Below are positions 9,079 to 17,672 of a stretch of DNA of 34,893 nucleotides, in pieces. The stretch is from Candidatus Riflebacteria bacterium HGW-Riflebacteria-2 (GTDB taxonomy: Bacteria > Muiribacteriota > Ozemobacteria > Ozemobacterales > Ozemobacteraceae): positions 1-34,893 of the forward strand of contig PGYA01000050.1 of the NCBI GenBank assembly GCA_002839435.1, read 5' to 3'. The position numbers and the translations under genes are program-made. Under the pieces are notes generated by a model, which was not told the origin of the DNA, did not search any database, and saw nothing but the letters and a program-made list of their open reading frames with translations. Position 1 is the stretch's first letter. Each line of letters opens with the position of its first letter.

Positions 9079-9108
9079 ATAATAGCACTTTTTTACCGCT
9101 ATTGACAA
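9079..9108 (-). promoter_or_regulatory. Sigma70-like promoter of the RRM gene
   Basis: On the minus strand, TTGTCA (9103-9108) and TATTAT (9079-9084) are 18 bases apart, with a TG one base before the -10 box (extended -10). Each box matches consensus at five of six positions. It predicts a start near 9072 and a leader of about 90 bases. Confidence 0.65.
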
Positions 9109-9194
9109 GTATTTTTTTTATTATTTTTGCCTGTAAACGTCTCTATAAGATAAATGAAGCAATTTGAACCAAATTAAAGATTCAGAAAGAAAGT

Positions 9195-9234
9195 AAAAAA
9201 AATACAGCGCCCTCGACCTGCGAGAGCGCTGTAT
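9195..9234 (-). terminator. Intrinsic terminator of the small exported protein gene
   Basis: ATACAGCGC (9202-9210) pairs with GCGCTGTAT (9226-9234) and an inner CTCG/CGAG stem continues it. On the minus strand it is followed by eight T residues (A run 9195-9202). It lies about 25 bp past the stop codon at 9260. Confidence 0.88.
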
Positions 9235-9259
9235 CCGAAAAATTCTGCTGAATCAGTAA

Positions 9260-9679
9260 TTATTCGGCATCAGGAGCGTCGAGATCTGTCGATTCTTCAT
9301 CAACTGGTTCATCATCGACAACCATTTCAGATTCTTCCCATGATGCAACCTTAATAACATCAAGTTCTTCAGCGTTGGCAGCGGCAACGAGTTCGCCCTT
9401 TACGACAATGGCTTTGCCGGCCAGAGCTTCGAGTTCAGTCCGTTTGGCAGCGTCGGCAACTTCGAGTTTGAAGGTTTTTTCACCCATGTCGAGAACCATA
9501 GTAGCCTCAGTCTGTCCGGCTTCAGTATCAGCCGGAGTAACTTCCAGAATACCGTTGAATTCTTCAGCAGATACTGCTGGGGCGACAACCGGAGCAGCCG
9601 CGGGTTCAACCACGGCGTCCTGAGCAAAAGCGGAAACGGCGAAAAGAACACAAAACAGAGCGATCAACAAATTACGCAT
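9260..9679 (-). CDS. Small exported acidic protein, hypothetical
   Basis: A 139-residue protein with a clear signal peptide (MRNLLIALFCVLFAVSAFAQ, cleavage expected after AFA). An Ala/Pro/Val-rich spacer follows, then a compact region of about 75 residues predicted as beta-rich (GILEVTP, ATMVLDMG, KTFKLEV, KAIVVKGELV, LDVIKVASW), and a very acidic tail (DDEPVDEESTDLDAPDAE). The alternating strands and KGELV segment recall small periplasmic OB-fold-like proteins, but I do not recognise a family. SD AGGAGG lies about 9 bases before the ATG. It has its own strong terminator and is probably expressed alone. Confidence 0.8.
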   Translation of the reverse strand: MRNLLIALFCVLFAVSAFAQDAVVEPAAAPVVAPAVSAEEFNGILEVTPADTEAGQTEATMVLDMGEKTFKLEVADAAKRTELEALAGKAIVVKGELVAAANAEELDVIKVASWEESEMVVDDEPVDEESTDLDAPDAE

Positions 9680-10021
9680 TTAAATGCCTCCTACAGAATA
9701 GTGAAATATATGTACCGACTCGATAAGCCTTATCAGCACGAATATCGTGGCAGGATTATACTACCGTCGGCGCCCGGTACATATTCTGCTTTAGCTGCGT
9801 AAAACTCGCAGATAGCACCTTTGTCAACCAATTCACCGGGCATTCTCTTCGCGCTCATCCAATCATTGATTTTCAAAGCGTTTCGACTAGTTTCACAAAA
9901 TTTGAAAGAATATTTCATGGTTGCACCCGTCTGCCTTCAAAGAGTAACATTTACCTCACTTTGTAGTTCTAAAGAATTTCCGGCATTCAAACAATTACTA
10001 TCAGTATACCGGAGGAACATA
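9680..10021. other. Intergenic region upstream of the P-type ATPase
   Basis: Divergent control region between the exported protein (minus) and the P-type ATPase (plus). The frame of the ATPase is open upstream to 9821, but that extension lacks an SD and reads unlike any ATPase N-terminus. A 61-codon minus-strand frame (9733-9918) has only a weak SD and no recognisable domain. I find no repeat or confident promoter. Confidence 0.45.
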
Positions 10022-12718
10022 ATGGATAAAATCAGATCAGCCATACAGCAGGACTGGTCAACAGAACCTGCTCAGAGCGCATTAGAATCTTACTACACAT
10101 CTAAAGAAGGCCTCAGCGCTGTAGAATCCGGTAAGCGCCTCGCTACGTTTGGCAACAACGAAATCGCAAAAGGCAAGCCAACACCATGGTATGTTCTATT
10201 GGCGCGTCAGTTCGCGAACCCTCTGATTTACATCCTTCTGGCGGCTGCGATCATTACCATTCTAATGCAGCATTACAACGACGTTATCATCATTTTCTCC
10301 GTTCTGGTGATAAATGCGGCGATAGGTTTCTACCAGGAACGCAAAGCTGAGCGCGCAATAAACAACATCAAGGGCATGAGCGCCCCGCTCTGCCGGGTCA
10401 GGCGAGATGACAATGTTGCCGAAGTTCCTGCAATCGAAGTCGTCCCTGGCGACATCATTCTGCTTGAAGAGGGCGACAAAATACCTGCTGATGCTAGAAT
10501 CATCTCTGAGAGCCGGCTACAGGTGGAAGAAGCCATCTTTACCGGCGAGTCAATTGCAGCTCACAAGACTGCCGAGCAACAGGCGAAATCGTCGGTTCTG
10601 GCTGATCGCCACAACATGCTTTATAGCGGCACCCATGTTACAGCAGGACGAGGCGAAGCGTTGGTTACCGGCACAGGCATGAACACGGAGCTTGGCAAAA
10701 TTGCCGGTCTGGTACAGACTGCCGAAGAGGTTCTCACACCGCTTCAGAAAACGATAGAAGCTTTCAGTCACATGGTAATCAAAGTCGTGCTCGGAATCTG
10801 CAGCGTTATCTTCATTTCCAGTTATATTTTCTGGAAGCAGCCATTCGACGAAGTGCTGCTCAATGCGATCGCAATTGCCGTATCGGCGATTCCAGAAGGG
10901 CTGCCTGTCATCATCACTCTCGTGTTGGCAGTCGGGGTACGCCGTATGGCACGCCACAAGGCGCTGGTACGAAAACTGCCAACAGTAGAAACCCTGGGGT
11001 CGGCAACCGTAATATGTACCGATAAAACCGGTACACTTACCCGCAACCAGATGGTTGTAACACGCGTATTCAGCCAAGGACACAACTTTACAGTCAGCGG
11101 TGAAGGCTATTCTTGCGATGGCGAGATTAAGCCGCAAGAAGGTGAAGATAATAACCACAGTTCACTTGATAAACTCGTGCAAATTGCAGTTCTATGTAAC
11201 AACGCGTCTCTAACCAATGAAAGCAATGAGTGGCAGATGGTCGGAGATGCAACGGAAGGCGCGCTGATGACGCTCGGCGGCAAACATTCCAGAGAGAACC
11301 TGAATCTGCGCAAAAAATACGAGCGCCTTGCCGAGCTGCCATTTGACAGCAGAATCAAATACATGGTCACGGTCAATAAGGTCGGCGACGAAATCGTCGC
11401 CCACATGAAGGGCTCGCTTGAAGCTGTTCTTGAGCGCTGCAGCCAGGTGCGCGAGAATGGTAACGCTCGTTCGATCACTCCTGCAGATCGTGAAAAATTC
11501 GAACAGCTCAATCTCGATTACGCTTCAGCAGCTATGCGCATAATAGGTCTGGCTTATCGCAATCTCGCAACTGGCATAGACCCGCTGAAGTATGTAGATG
11601 ACGAACAGTCCGGTTACATATTTGCCGGCATGGTCGGAATAATCGATCTGCCACGACCTGAAGCAATAGAGGCTGTCGGTAAATGCCGAAAGGCAGGCAT
11701 CAAGGTCGTCATGATCACCGGCGACCACGCCGCGACGGCATTGGCCATCGGCAAGCAGACCGGCATTTACGACGAAGGCATGAAAACCCTCACCGGCGCC
11801 GAACTTGCCGAGATGACTGATGATGATCTCAAAAACATCGTTCTTGACGTCGCTATTTACGCCAGAACTTCACCAGAAGACAAGATGCGCATAATCCAGG
11901 CACTACAGTCACACCGGCATGTAGTCAGCATGACCGGTGATGGCGTCAACGACGCGCCAGCGCTCACCCGTGCCGACATCGGCGTTGCCATGGGCCGTAC
12001 CGGCACCGATGTCGCACGCGAAGCTGCTGGTATGGTTCTGGTCGATGACAACTTTGCCTCAATTGTAGCGGCGGTCGAAGAAGGCCGCATAATTTTCAAC
12101 AATCTGCGCAAGGCTATAGGCTTTCTGGTTTCGACCAACATCGGTGAAGTGCTCATTTTTCTGGTTTCGTCGCTGCTGGGCCTGCCAGCACCATTGCGGG
12201 CCGTGCAGATTCTCTGGGTCAACCTGGTCACCGACGGTACAACATCGGTTGCGCTGGGCGTTGATCCTGCCGAAGGCGACGAAATGCAAAAGCCACCACG
12301 CCACGCCGATGATTCACTGCTGACAAAGGCCATGCGCTGGCAGGTCGCAGTTGTTTCGCTTCTGATGTGCATGGGCACACTTGCAGCCTATCGGATCGGT
12401 GTCAGAATTGATCCGGCAGATGCAAGACTCGCTGTCAGCATGGCCTTCTGTACTGTCGTGTTTTTTCAGCTGTTCAACATATTCAACTGCCGCAGCTTCG
12501 AAAAATCGCTGCTGACAGTCGGAATATTCGGCAACATGACATTGGTCGGCTCTGTCATTCTGGCAGCAAGCCTGCAGATGGCAGCCATATATGTGCCATT
12601 CATGCAGAATCTCTTTGGTGTAGTCGGGCTTACTTCGAGCCAACTGTTGATCTGCGCCGGCATTGCTTTCACGGTAATTCCAGCGGTAGAAGCTGTCAAA
12701 AAATTGGCCGTAAAGTAG
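10022..12718 (+). CDS. Calcium-type P-type ATPase (P2A/PMR1-SERCA-like)
   Basis: An 898-residue ATP-driven cation pump. The actuator TGES motif is at 174-177, PEGLP in M4 at 291-295, the phosphorylated Asp in DKTGTLT at 334, and the hinge GDGVNDAP from 639. Residues that bind Ca2+ in SERCA have equivalents here: E292 (M4), N706 and E709 (M5, NIGEV), and N734, T737 and D738 (M6, NLVTDG). This supports Ca2+ export, with Mn2+ as an alternative as in PMR1. About ten membrane spans are visible. The start is the ATG at 10022, preceded by GGAGGAAC; it removes a 67-residue upstream extension that is open but has no SD. The gene is alone on its strand and converges on the pseudopilin operon with an 18-bp gap. 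Confidence 0.93.
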   Translation: MDKIRSAIQQDWSTEPAQSALESYYTSKEGLSAVESGKRLATFGNNEIAKGKPTPWYVLLARQFANPLIYILLAAAIITILMQHYNDVIIIFSVLVINAAIGFYQERKAERAINNIKGMSAPLCRVRRDDNVAEVPAIEVVPGDIILLEEGDKIPADARIISESRLQVEEAIFTGESIAAHKTAEQQAKSSVLADRHNMLYSGTHVTAGRGEALVTGTGMNTELGKIAGLVQTAEEVLTPLQKTIEAFSHMVIKVVLGICSVIFISSYIFWKQPFDEVLLNAIAIAVSAIPEGLPVIITLVLAVGVRRMARHKALVRKLPTVETLGSATVICTDKTGTLTRNQMVVTRVFSQGHNFTVSGEGYSCDGEIKPQEGEDNNHSSLDKLVQIAVLCNNASLTNESNEWQMVGDATEGALMTLGGKHSRENLNLRKKYERLAELPFDSRIKYMVTVNKVGDEIVAHMKGSLEAVLERCSQVRENGNARSITPADREKFEQLNLDYASAAMRIIGLAYRNLATGIDPLKYVDDEQSGYIFAGMVGIIDLPRPEAIEAVGKCRKAGIKVVMITGDHAATALAIGKQTGIYDEGMKTLTGAELAEMTDDDLKNIVLDVAIYARTSPEDKMRIIQALQSHRHVVSMTGDGVNDAPALTRADIGVAMGRTGTDVAREAAGMVLVDDNFASIVAAVEEGRIIFNNLRKAIGFLVSTNIGEVLIFLVSSLLGLPAPLRAVQILWVNLVTDGTTSVALGVDPAEGDEMQKPPRHADDSLLTKAMRWQVAVVSLLMCMGTLAAYRIGVRIDPADARLAVSMAFCTVVFFQLFNIFNCRSFEKSLLTVGIFGNMTLVGSVILAASLQMAAIYVPFMQNLFGVVGLTSSQLLICAGIAFTVIPAVEAVKKLAVK

Positions 12719-12729
12719 TCTGATGGTAA

Positions 12730-12739
12730 CAGAGGACTA
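12730..12739 (-). other. CAGAGGACTA motif, copy 2, overlapping a stop codon
   Basis: A second copy of the 10-mer. Its CTA (12737-12739) is the TAG stop of the PilW/GspJ-like gene on the minus strand. It also sits in the 18-bp gap to the convergent ATPase gene. Confidence 0.35.
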
Positions 12740-14248
12740 ATTGCCGGTGAAGCTTTCCTGCTTGATGCGCTTGGCTTCATCGATTTCAACCTTGTTGTCG
12801 ATAGCCATTTCCTTGAGCTTGAGCGTTTCTTTTTTGCTTTCAGCCAGGCTTTTAAGTTGTTTTGCCCCTTCGTAAGCCTTGATGGCATTCTGGTCTTCAC
12901 TGCTTGATTCCATCCAGTCAAGATTACAGGCATTGTATTGTTCTTTGATAAACGCCTGGTCTCGAATTTCACGCTGTACAAGCTCTTCGAATTGCGTAGA
13001 CCCTTCAGGGGCTACCGCAGAAGTTCTATATTCTTCGCGAATCTCTTCTTCAGTGCGATTGAAAGCATCGATCATCTTTTTAACGTTGCTGGCTTCGGCC
13101 TCAGCTTTTTCCTCGTCCGACATGCCCTCCATAGCCTTGTCGATCTGACGGTCAGTCAGCTTCATCTCGTAAGCGCGCTTCTGGAGGGCAGCCTGGCGTT
13201 GAGTCTCGACATTATCACTGTCGGCGTCAAGAATAGTTGTACCTGCATAAGATTTGGTATAAAACTGCGACTCAAGATTTCCGATCTTGTTGTTGATTCG
13301 TTCGAGCACTCCATCAACCTGGTCTGACGGGCGAGTTTTATCTTCCTTGTCGGGCAATGGGCCTTCGTCGGGGCATCTTATCTTGCCAAGATCTTCGCGC
13401 ATCTTTTTGACATCGGCACCCTCATCATTTGACCACCAGCCGATCTGCCACCATCTTTTACCGGTATCGACATCTTCGATCCGGTCGTCAAGTTCTGAAA
13501 GGTTCTTCTTGGCCTCTGTTATGGCACCTTCCTGCGTCTCCAAAAGATCTGCCAGCTGCTCTTCGGTAAGACTGGAAAGCGACTGAGCGTTAAGTTCTTC
13601 ATTAAAAAAGCTGCTGTCTGCCGGCTTATCGAGTTCTTCGGCAACTTCGCTGGCGATGGTCAGTACTTCTTCGCGTTCCTTGTTGGCAAGCGAATAGAAC
13701 TCGTCACGGATGACTGCAGAAGTGTGCTGCGAAAAACGCTCTTCAATGTCGGTTCCGGGGGGCTTCGCAGCCAGGTCGAGAGCAATATCGACGCGCGCTT
13801 CAAGATAAGCTTCGTCTTCTCGTTGCGCTTCGCTCAGTTCCTTGCGACTCACCCTGATGTTATCGACATTGGTCGAAAGCGTCTTCTGATAACTGCCGAC
13901 CACCTGCCGGCGCAAAATAGGCTTGCTGAAAACATATCTGATTTCTTCAATCTTGTCGGCAGAGAGCTTGGTATTGTCTGTATCGTCAACGACATAGCGC
14001 TTGAATACAAGTGTCAGCGGATCAGCCGTAGACTGAAAGGTTTCTGCCTTGGCGGCCTTCATATCGGCCTTGAACTGGGTCAATATTCGCTGCGCATCCA
14101 TCTGCAGTATCTGGCGGGTGGTAGTTCGCGAAATGTTACGCCGCGCGTAACTCCAGATGTTCATGGCAGCGCCAATAACCATAGAGGCAAGAACAGCGGC
14201 CACCATAAGTTCAACGAGCGTGATACCAGACTTTCTAGCTGCTTTCAT
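12737..14248 (-). CDS. PilW/GspJ-like pseudopilin with long helical C-terminal domain
   Basis: A 503-residue protein with a type III signal peptide: MKAARKSG, then ITLVELMVAAVLASMVIGAA. Prepilin peptidase should cut after Gly8, leaving Glu at +5. Residues 1-140 look like a minor pseudopilin (PilW/GspJ type: hydrophobic alpha helix, then strands). From about residue 150 to the end the protein is highly charged and almost wholly helical (many E/K/A/L heptads, with a short WWQIGWWS interruption), which is not part of usual PilW or GspJ proteins of about 200-350 residues. SD AGGAGG lies five bases before the ATG. It is the last gene of the operon, 19 bp after the PilV-like gene. Its tail may be a coiled-coil scaffold or adhesive stalk; this is inference. 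Confidence 0.82.
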   Translation of the reverse strand: MKAARKSGITLVELMVAAVLASMVIGAAMNIWSYARRNISRTTTRQILQMDAQRILTQFKADMKAAKAETFQSTADPLTLVFKRYVVDDTDNTKLSADKIEEIRYVFSKPILRRQVVGSYQKTLSTNVDNIRVSRKELSEAQREDEAYLEARVDIALDLAAKPPGTDIEERFSQHTSAVIRDEFYSLANKEREEVLTIASEVAEELDKPADSSFFNEELNAQSLSSLTEEQLADLLETQEGAITEAKKNLSELDDRIEDVDTGKRWWQIGWWSNDEGADVKKMREDLGKIRCPDEGPLPDKEDKTRPSDQVDGVLERINNKIGNLESQFYTKSYAGTTILDADSDNVETQRQAALQKRAYEMKLTDRQIDKAMEGMSDEEKAEAEASNVKKMIDAFNRTEEEIREEYRTSAVAPEGSTQFEELVQREIRDQAFIKEQYNACNLDWMESSSEDQNAIKAYEGAKQLKSLAESKKETLKLKEMAIDNKVEIDEAKRIKQESFTGN

Positions 14249-14267
14249 CTTTGCCTCCTGGTGCCGC

Positions 14268-14741
14268 TCAAAACCGTGTTTCCGGATTAAAGATCAGTGC
14301 GAAATCTCTTAGGCTGCGTTCTGGCTCTGAAGTGTCGCTGCGGGTACCCCGCTCTCTCCAGAAAATCTCGGCCTTGAAGGAAATCTCGACAAGCTGGCCG
14401 AAATCGTTTTTCGAAGCCTGCATTGTCGCCTCGAGCCAGAATTCCTTGTCATTTTTCATTTCTTCGATGCTGGCCAGAGTATCGGCATAGAACTCCACAG
14501 GCACTGCAACGGGTTCCCCACCTTTGAGCTGATCGTAGTTCTTCTGATAACGCGAGAACGGCACGTGTTTCACTTCTTCGAGAAACTTGGTCAACAGGCC
14601 GGAAGCCTTGGCATAGTTGCCCACTTTAACCGTAGAAACGGCGTTGGAACTGACAAGATTGACGAGCGGAATAAAGGCGATGACAATTATCGCGACGGCG
14701 ATAAGAACTTCCAGCAGAGACCAGCCGCTAGAACGTTTCAT
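14268..14741 (-). CDS. PilV/GspI-like minor pseudopilin
   Basis: A 157-residue protein with a prepilin signature: MKRSSG, then WSLLEVLIAVAIIVIAFIPL. Cleavage after Gly6 leaves Glu at +5. The +1 residue is Trp rather than the common Phe or Met. The short leader, SLLEVLIA motif and small size match PilV/GspI-type minor pilins, which form part of the tip or priming complex of type IV pili and type II secretion pseudopili. Its ATG overlaps the TGA of the upstream PilX-like gene (TGATG), so translation is coupled. Confidence 0.85.
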   Translation of the reverse strand: MKRSSGWSLLEVLIAVAIIVIAFIPLVNLVSSNAVSTVKVGNYAKASGLLTKFLEEVKHVPFSRYQKNYDQLKGGEPVAVPVEFYADTLASIEEMKNDKEFWLEATMQASKNDFGQLVEISFKAEIFWRERGTRSDTSEPERSLRDFALIFNPETRF

Positions 14742-17626
14742 CAGTCAACCTTCCAGGCGTTCCAGCGTGGCGACAGCGCAAGATAATAACGGCGCGGGTC
14801 GTATTTGCCAGTCTGCGGATGCAGGCTTCCCAGCGAAGCCCTGACTTTGGAAGCTGCGTAATCGATCATCACTTCGCCGCGCATGCGATGCTTGGCGAAT
14901 TCGTTGGTTATCCAGTTCCCAACGATGTTGAGACGGGTATTAGAGCCAAGATATATGCAGCGGTGTGTATAGATTGAGCCTTCGATGGTAAAATCGCCTT
15001 CGTCAGTCATTATCAGGCCACCGTTACGCACAACCAGACTAAAAACCGTCTGTTTTTCGGGCTCTTCGACATACCTGATATTGCAACCGAGGCTGACATT
15101 GCCAGAAACTACAATCATGCCCTTACCGGTAACATAAAAGGTATCACCTTCGGGTGCCTTGAACGAGTTATTGTCAGCGCCAAGTGAGCCGGCAATAAAG
15201 GTTACGCCATTTAGCTGCAGAGCTTTTTTGCCATCAATTGTGATCATGCGGTTTGGCAGATCCTTGATAAAGTTTTCGGCACTGGCATAGTAATAATTCG
15301 ATTTTTTGGCGAACTGCTCCGGAGAGTAGTAGTTGGCGGGCATATTGATAGTATCACCAGGGTCATACATGGTGTATGAAACGTCAGCGGTCATGTCTTC
15401 AGCATCATAGGCCTTCATGAACCACATGTTGTAATCATATTTACCAATCATCTGGTCGGTAAACCAGTATGGTATCGGAACTGGCGGTACAAAACACCAG
15501 GGCGGCGGGAAAGGCAGAAGCGGCAGGCGATCCTGCGCAAACAGGCCAATTATGGTCACATGCCACTGCTTATGACGCTTGGCCACCATACCCTCGATAT
15601 CACGCGAAAGAGTCGGATACCAGGTGTTAAGACCAAAAAGATGCGTCTTGTTGTCTGACCAGCCAAGAGTCGGTAAACAATAATAGCTATTGCGTGTACC
15701 CATCCATGGCAGTTCCATGCGGGAAAAAGCGTCTGCAATCGGCGTAGCACCAAAAGCGACGGCACCTTTAGTAAGATCAGTTAAAGAACTGCCAAAAGCT
15801 CTGAAAGCTATGCTGATGCCGAATGTAATAATGTTTGAACTGAGCTTTTCAGGGTCTGGCAGAAAATTTATACTTTCTGCCTTCTTTTTGAGAAAGTCCT
15901 CGTGCGACATTTTATGGGGATCCTGAGTCCACCATTTGTAAGAATCGTTGCGGGCTTCGAGAGCACTGCCCTTGTAGTTATTGCGGTGTGTGATATAAGC
16001 GGGATCCCTATGCAGCAGCTTAGCCTTGGGTGCAACGTCTGAGGTCATCTGAAAGCCATGGTTGAATGCACCACGAGAAAACTTGAGCTCTTTTGGCAGC
16101 GGACTTCCTTTTTTACTTTTGACGTTCTTGGAATTAACCGTAACATCGAGATTATAAGAAGCCTTCGAGACAACCATATTCTTGGTACGACCCAGCATCA
16201 TCAACGCATCGGCACCGGCCGCCATATTGATCGCCTTGTCAGCGAAACCGTTCTCAGAAAGTTTAGGCCCATCAAAATGCCCTACCAGCGCGGTGTTTAT
16301 TACAAGTGGCGTCCCCGGGCTACCGGCATCGACAAAGTCGTCAGGCTTATAGTTAACTCTGATCTGTCCGGGGTGCTCTTTGCGAGCTTCGCGCTCGTCT
16401 TTCTTCATGATACGTTTCGCACTGTTATTGACATAAAACTGACCGCCGTGGTCGTTAAAATTGAACCGGTCATTGTTGATATTTGCACAGAAAAAGCTGT
16501 AAAGCGGGGCCATCGGCTGTATGTCAGAAACCTTGAAATCCTTGGTGGCTTCGATACGGCGTTCTGAGAATGTATCATCAGTAAAATTAACTCTGGCAAC
16601 TGAAGTTACCTTGAGAGTACCGTATTTTTCGACAGAGCGCGAATAGTCAGCGGGAACTGCGACGCCGCCTGGCCAGAGCTCTTCTTTGCGCATGAAAAAA
16701 TCCCTGTCGAATACGATGCGTATGGGGTAAAGGTTCGGCTTATTGAGAAGCCCATGGAAAATCGCGCGCAGAATCTTGTCAAGAATAAAGAAATCATTCA
16801 ACCCGATACCATCTGGGCAATTCATCACATCAGCCAGCTGTGTTTCCTTGGTCAGAGGCTTCAGCGCGAGATCGACGACAGCCGCCGGATCAATAGTGGC
16901 GAGCGTAATATCTGCCTTGATAATCGGAATATGAACCTTGATCGGAATCGTAAAGTTGAAAAGTGACAGCCAGTCGGGAAACTCGCCAACAAAAGCAGCA
17001 CGCCCCTTGTTATCGAGAAAATCAATTATGTCCTGGCGGGCAGTAAATTCGCAGTCGATGCCGGGAACTTCGTATTTGCCGGATGGTAAAGTCTTGGGAG
17101 TAACACGGTAAGCGCTTTCGATTTCAAAGGTGACCTTAACATCATAGTCTTTTATCTTGTCGCCACCGGCAAATTTGATCAGGTCATCGACCCAGTCTTC
17201 GCCCTCGGCTTTGAGACGAAGATCAGCCAGGGTATACTCAACCTTGTTGGGGAAGCCTTCCGCTTCCATGACAGCAACATCAAGTTCGTCGTCAGCGCCC
17301 AATTCGGCGGCAGCATCGTTGACCTTTCCGCTCTTGACCGGTAGCGGGTAGCGCAACATTATGGCAAAGCTCTTCTGGGTGGCTGTCTGCACAAAAGATG
17401 AGTCATCGTTCATAGCGCTGCTCATCATGTGCATGCCGCGCATGATACCGGTTTCAGCCAGTGAAGCCGCCTGATCGCCGCCCAGCGCCCTCTTTGACTG
17501 ACGTGTTCGTTCGACTGTCGATGAGCCAAAATATAGCGAAACGACAAAGATAACGCCAAGTATGGCCACGACTACCGCCAGAACATTACCCCTGCGGGTT
17601 CTGCTGAAAAGCTTTTCTGTATTCAT
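14741..17626 (-). CDS. Very large PilX/GspK-like pilus assembly protein
   Basis: A 961-residue protein. The N-terminus has a short basic leader, then a single hydrophobic helix (RGNVLAVVVAILGVIFVVSL) followed by the Arg/Ala-rich AETGIMRGMH segment typical of PilX-type proteins; a classic GFTLxE prepilin site is absent. PilX and GspK proteins are usually 150-350 residues, so over 600 residues are extra. The large exported part has a Pro-rich aromatic stretch (LPLLPFPPPWCFVPPVPIPY) and, near the C-terminus, regularly spaced beta repeats rich in G, N, I and V (for example GKGMIVVSGNVSLGCNIRYV), which suggest a parallel beta structure. SD AGAGGTG precedes the ATG. It lies 46 bp after the TPR gene and overlaps the PilV-like gene. 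Confidence 0.75.
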   Translation of the reverse strand: MNTEKLFSRTRRGNVLAVVVAILGVIFVVSLYFGSSTVERTRQSKRALGGDQAASLAETGIMRGMHMMSSAMNDDSSFVQTATQKSFAIMLRYPLPVKSGKVNDAAAELGADDELDVAVMEAEGFPNKVEYTLADLRLKAEGEDWVDDLIKFAGGDKIKDYDVKVTFEIESAYRVTPKTLPSGKYEVPGIDCEFTARQDIIDFLDNKGRAAFVGEFPDWLSLFNFTIPIKVHIPIIKADITLATIDPAAVVDLALKPLTKETQLADVMNCPDGIGLNDFFILDKILRAIFHGLLNKPNLYPIRIVFDRDFFMRKEELWPGGVAVPADYSRSVEKYGTLKVTSVARVNFTDDTFSERRIEATKDFKVSDIQPMAPLYSFFCANINNDRFNFNDHGGQFYVNNSAKRIMKKDEREARKEHPGQIRVNYKPDDFVDAGSPGTPLVINTALVGHFDGPKLSENGFADKAINMAAGADALMMLGRTKNMVVSKASYNLDVTVNSKNVKSKKGSPLPKELKFSRGAFNHGFQMTSDVAPKAKLLHRDPAYITHRNNYKGSALEARNDSYKWWTQDPHKMSHEDFLKKKAESINFLPDPEKLSSNIITFGISIAFRAFGSSLTDLTKGAVAFGATPIADAFSRMELPWMGTRNSYYCLPTLGWSDNKTHLFGLNTWYPTLSRDIEGMVAKRHKQWHVTIIGLFAQDRLPLLPFPPPWCFVPPVPIPYWFTDQMIGKYDYNMWFMKAYDAEDMTADVSYTMYDPGDTINMPANYYSPEQFAKKSNYYYASAENFIKDLPNRMITIDGKKALQLNGVTFIAGSLGADNNSFKAPEGDTFYVTGKGMIVVSGNVSLGCNIRYVEEPEKQTVFSLVVRNGGLIMTDEGDFTIEGSIYTHRCIYLGSNTRLNIVGNWITNEFAKHRMRGEVMIDYAASKVRASLGSLHPQTGKYDPRRYYLALSPRWNAWKVD

Positions 17627-17672
17627 AGTTCACCTCTCTGACTTTGAGAGAAAGTCTCATAGATATATACGT

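Noticed and set aside
9733..9918. Small minus-strand open frame (61 codons) before the P-type ATPase
   Set aside because: Only a weak SD, no recognisable domain and no promoter or terminator; it overlaps the control region of the ATPase. It might be real but is not supported.
9821..10021. N-terminal extension of the ATPase from an ATG at 9821
   Set aside because: No SD at 9821 and residues unlike any ATPase N-terminus, while GGAGGAAC precedes ATG 10022, giving a normal 898-residue pump.
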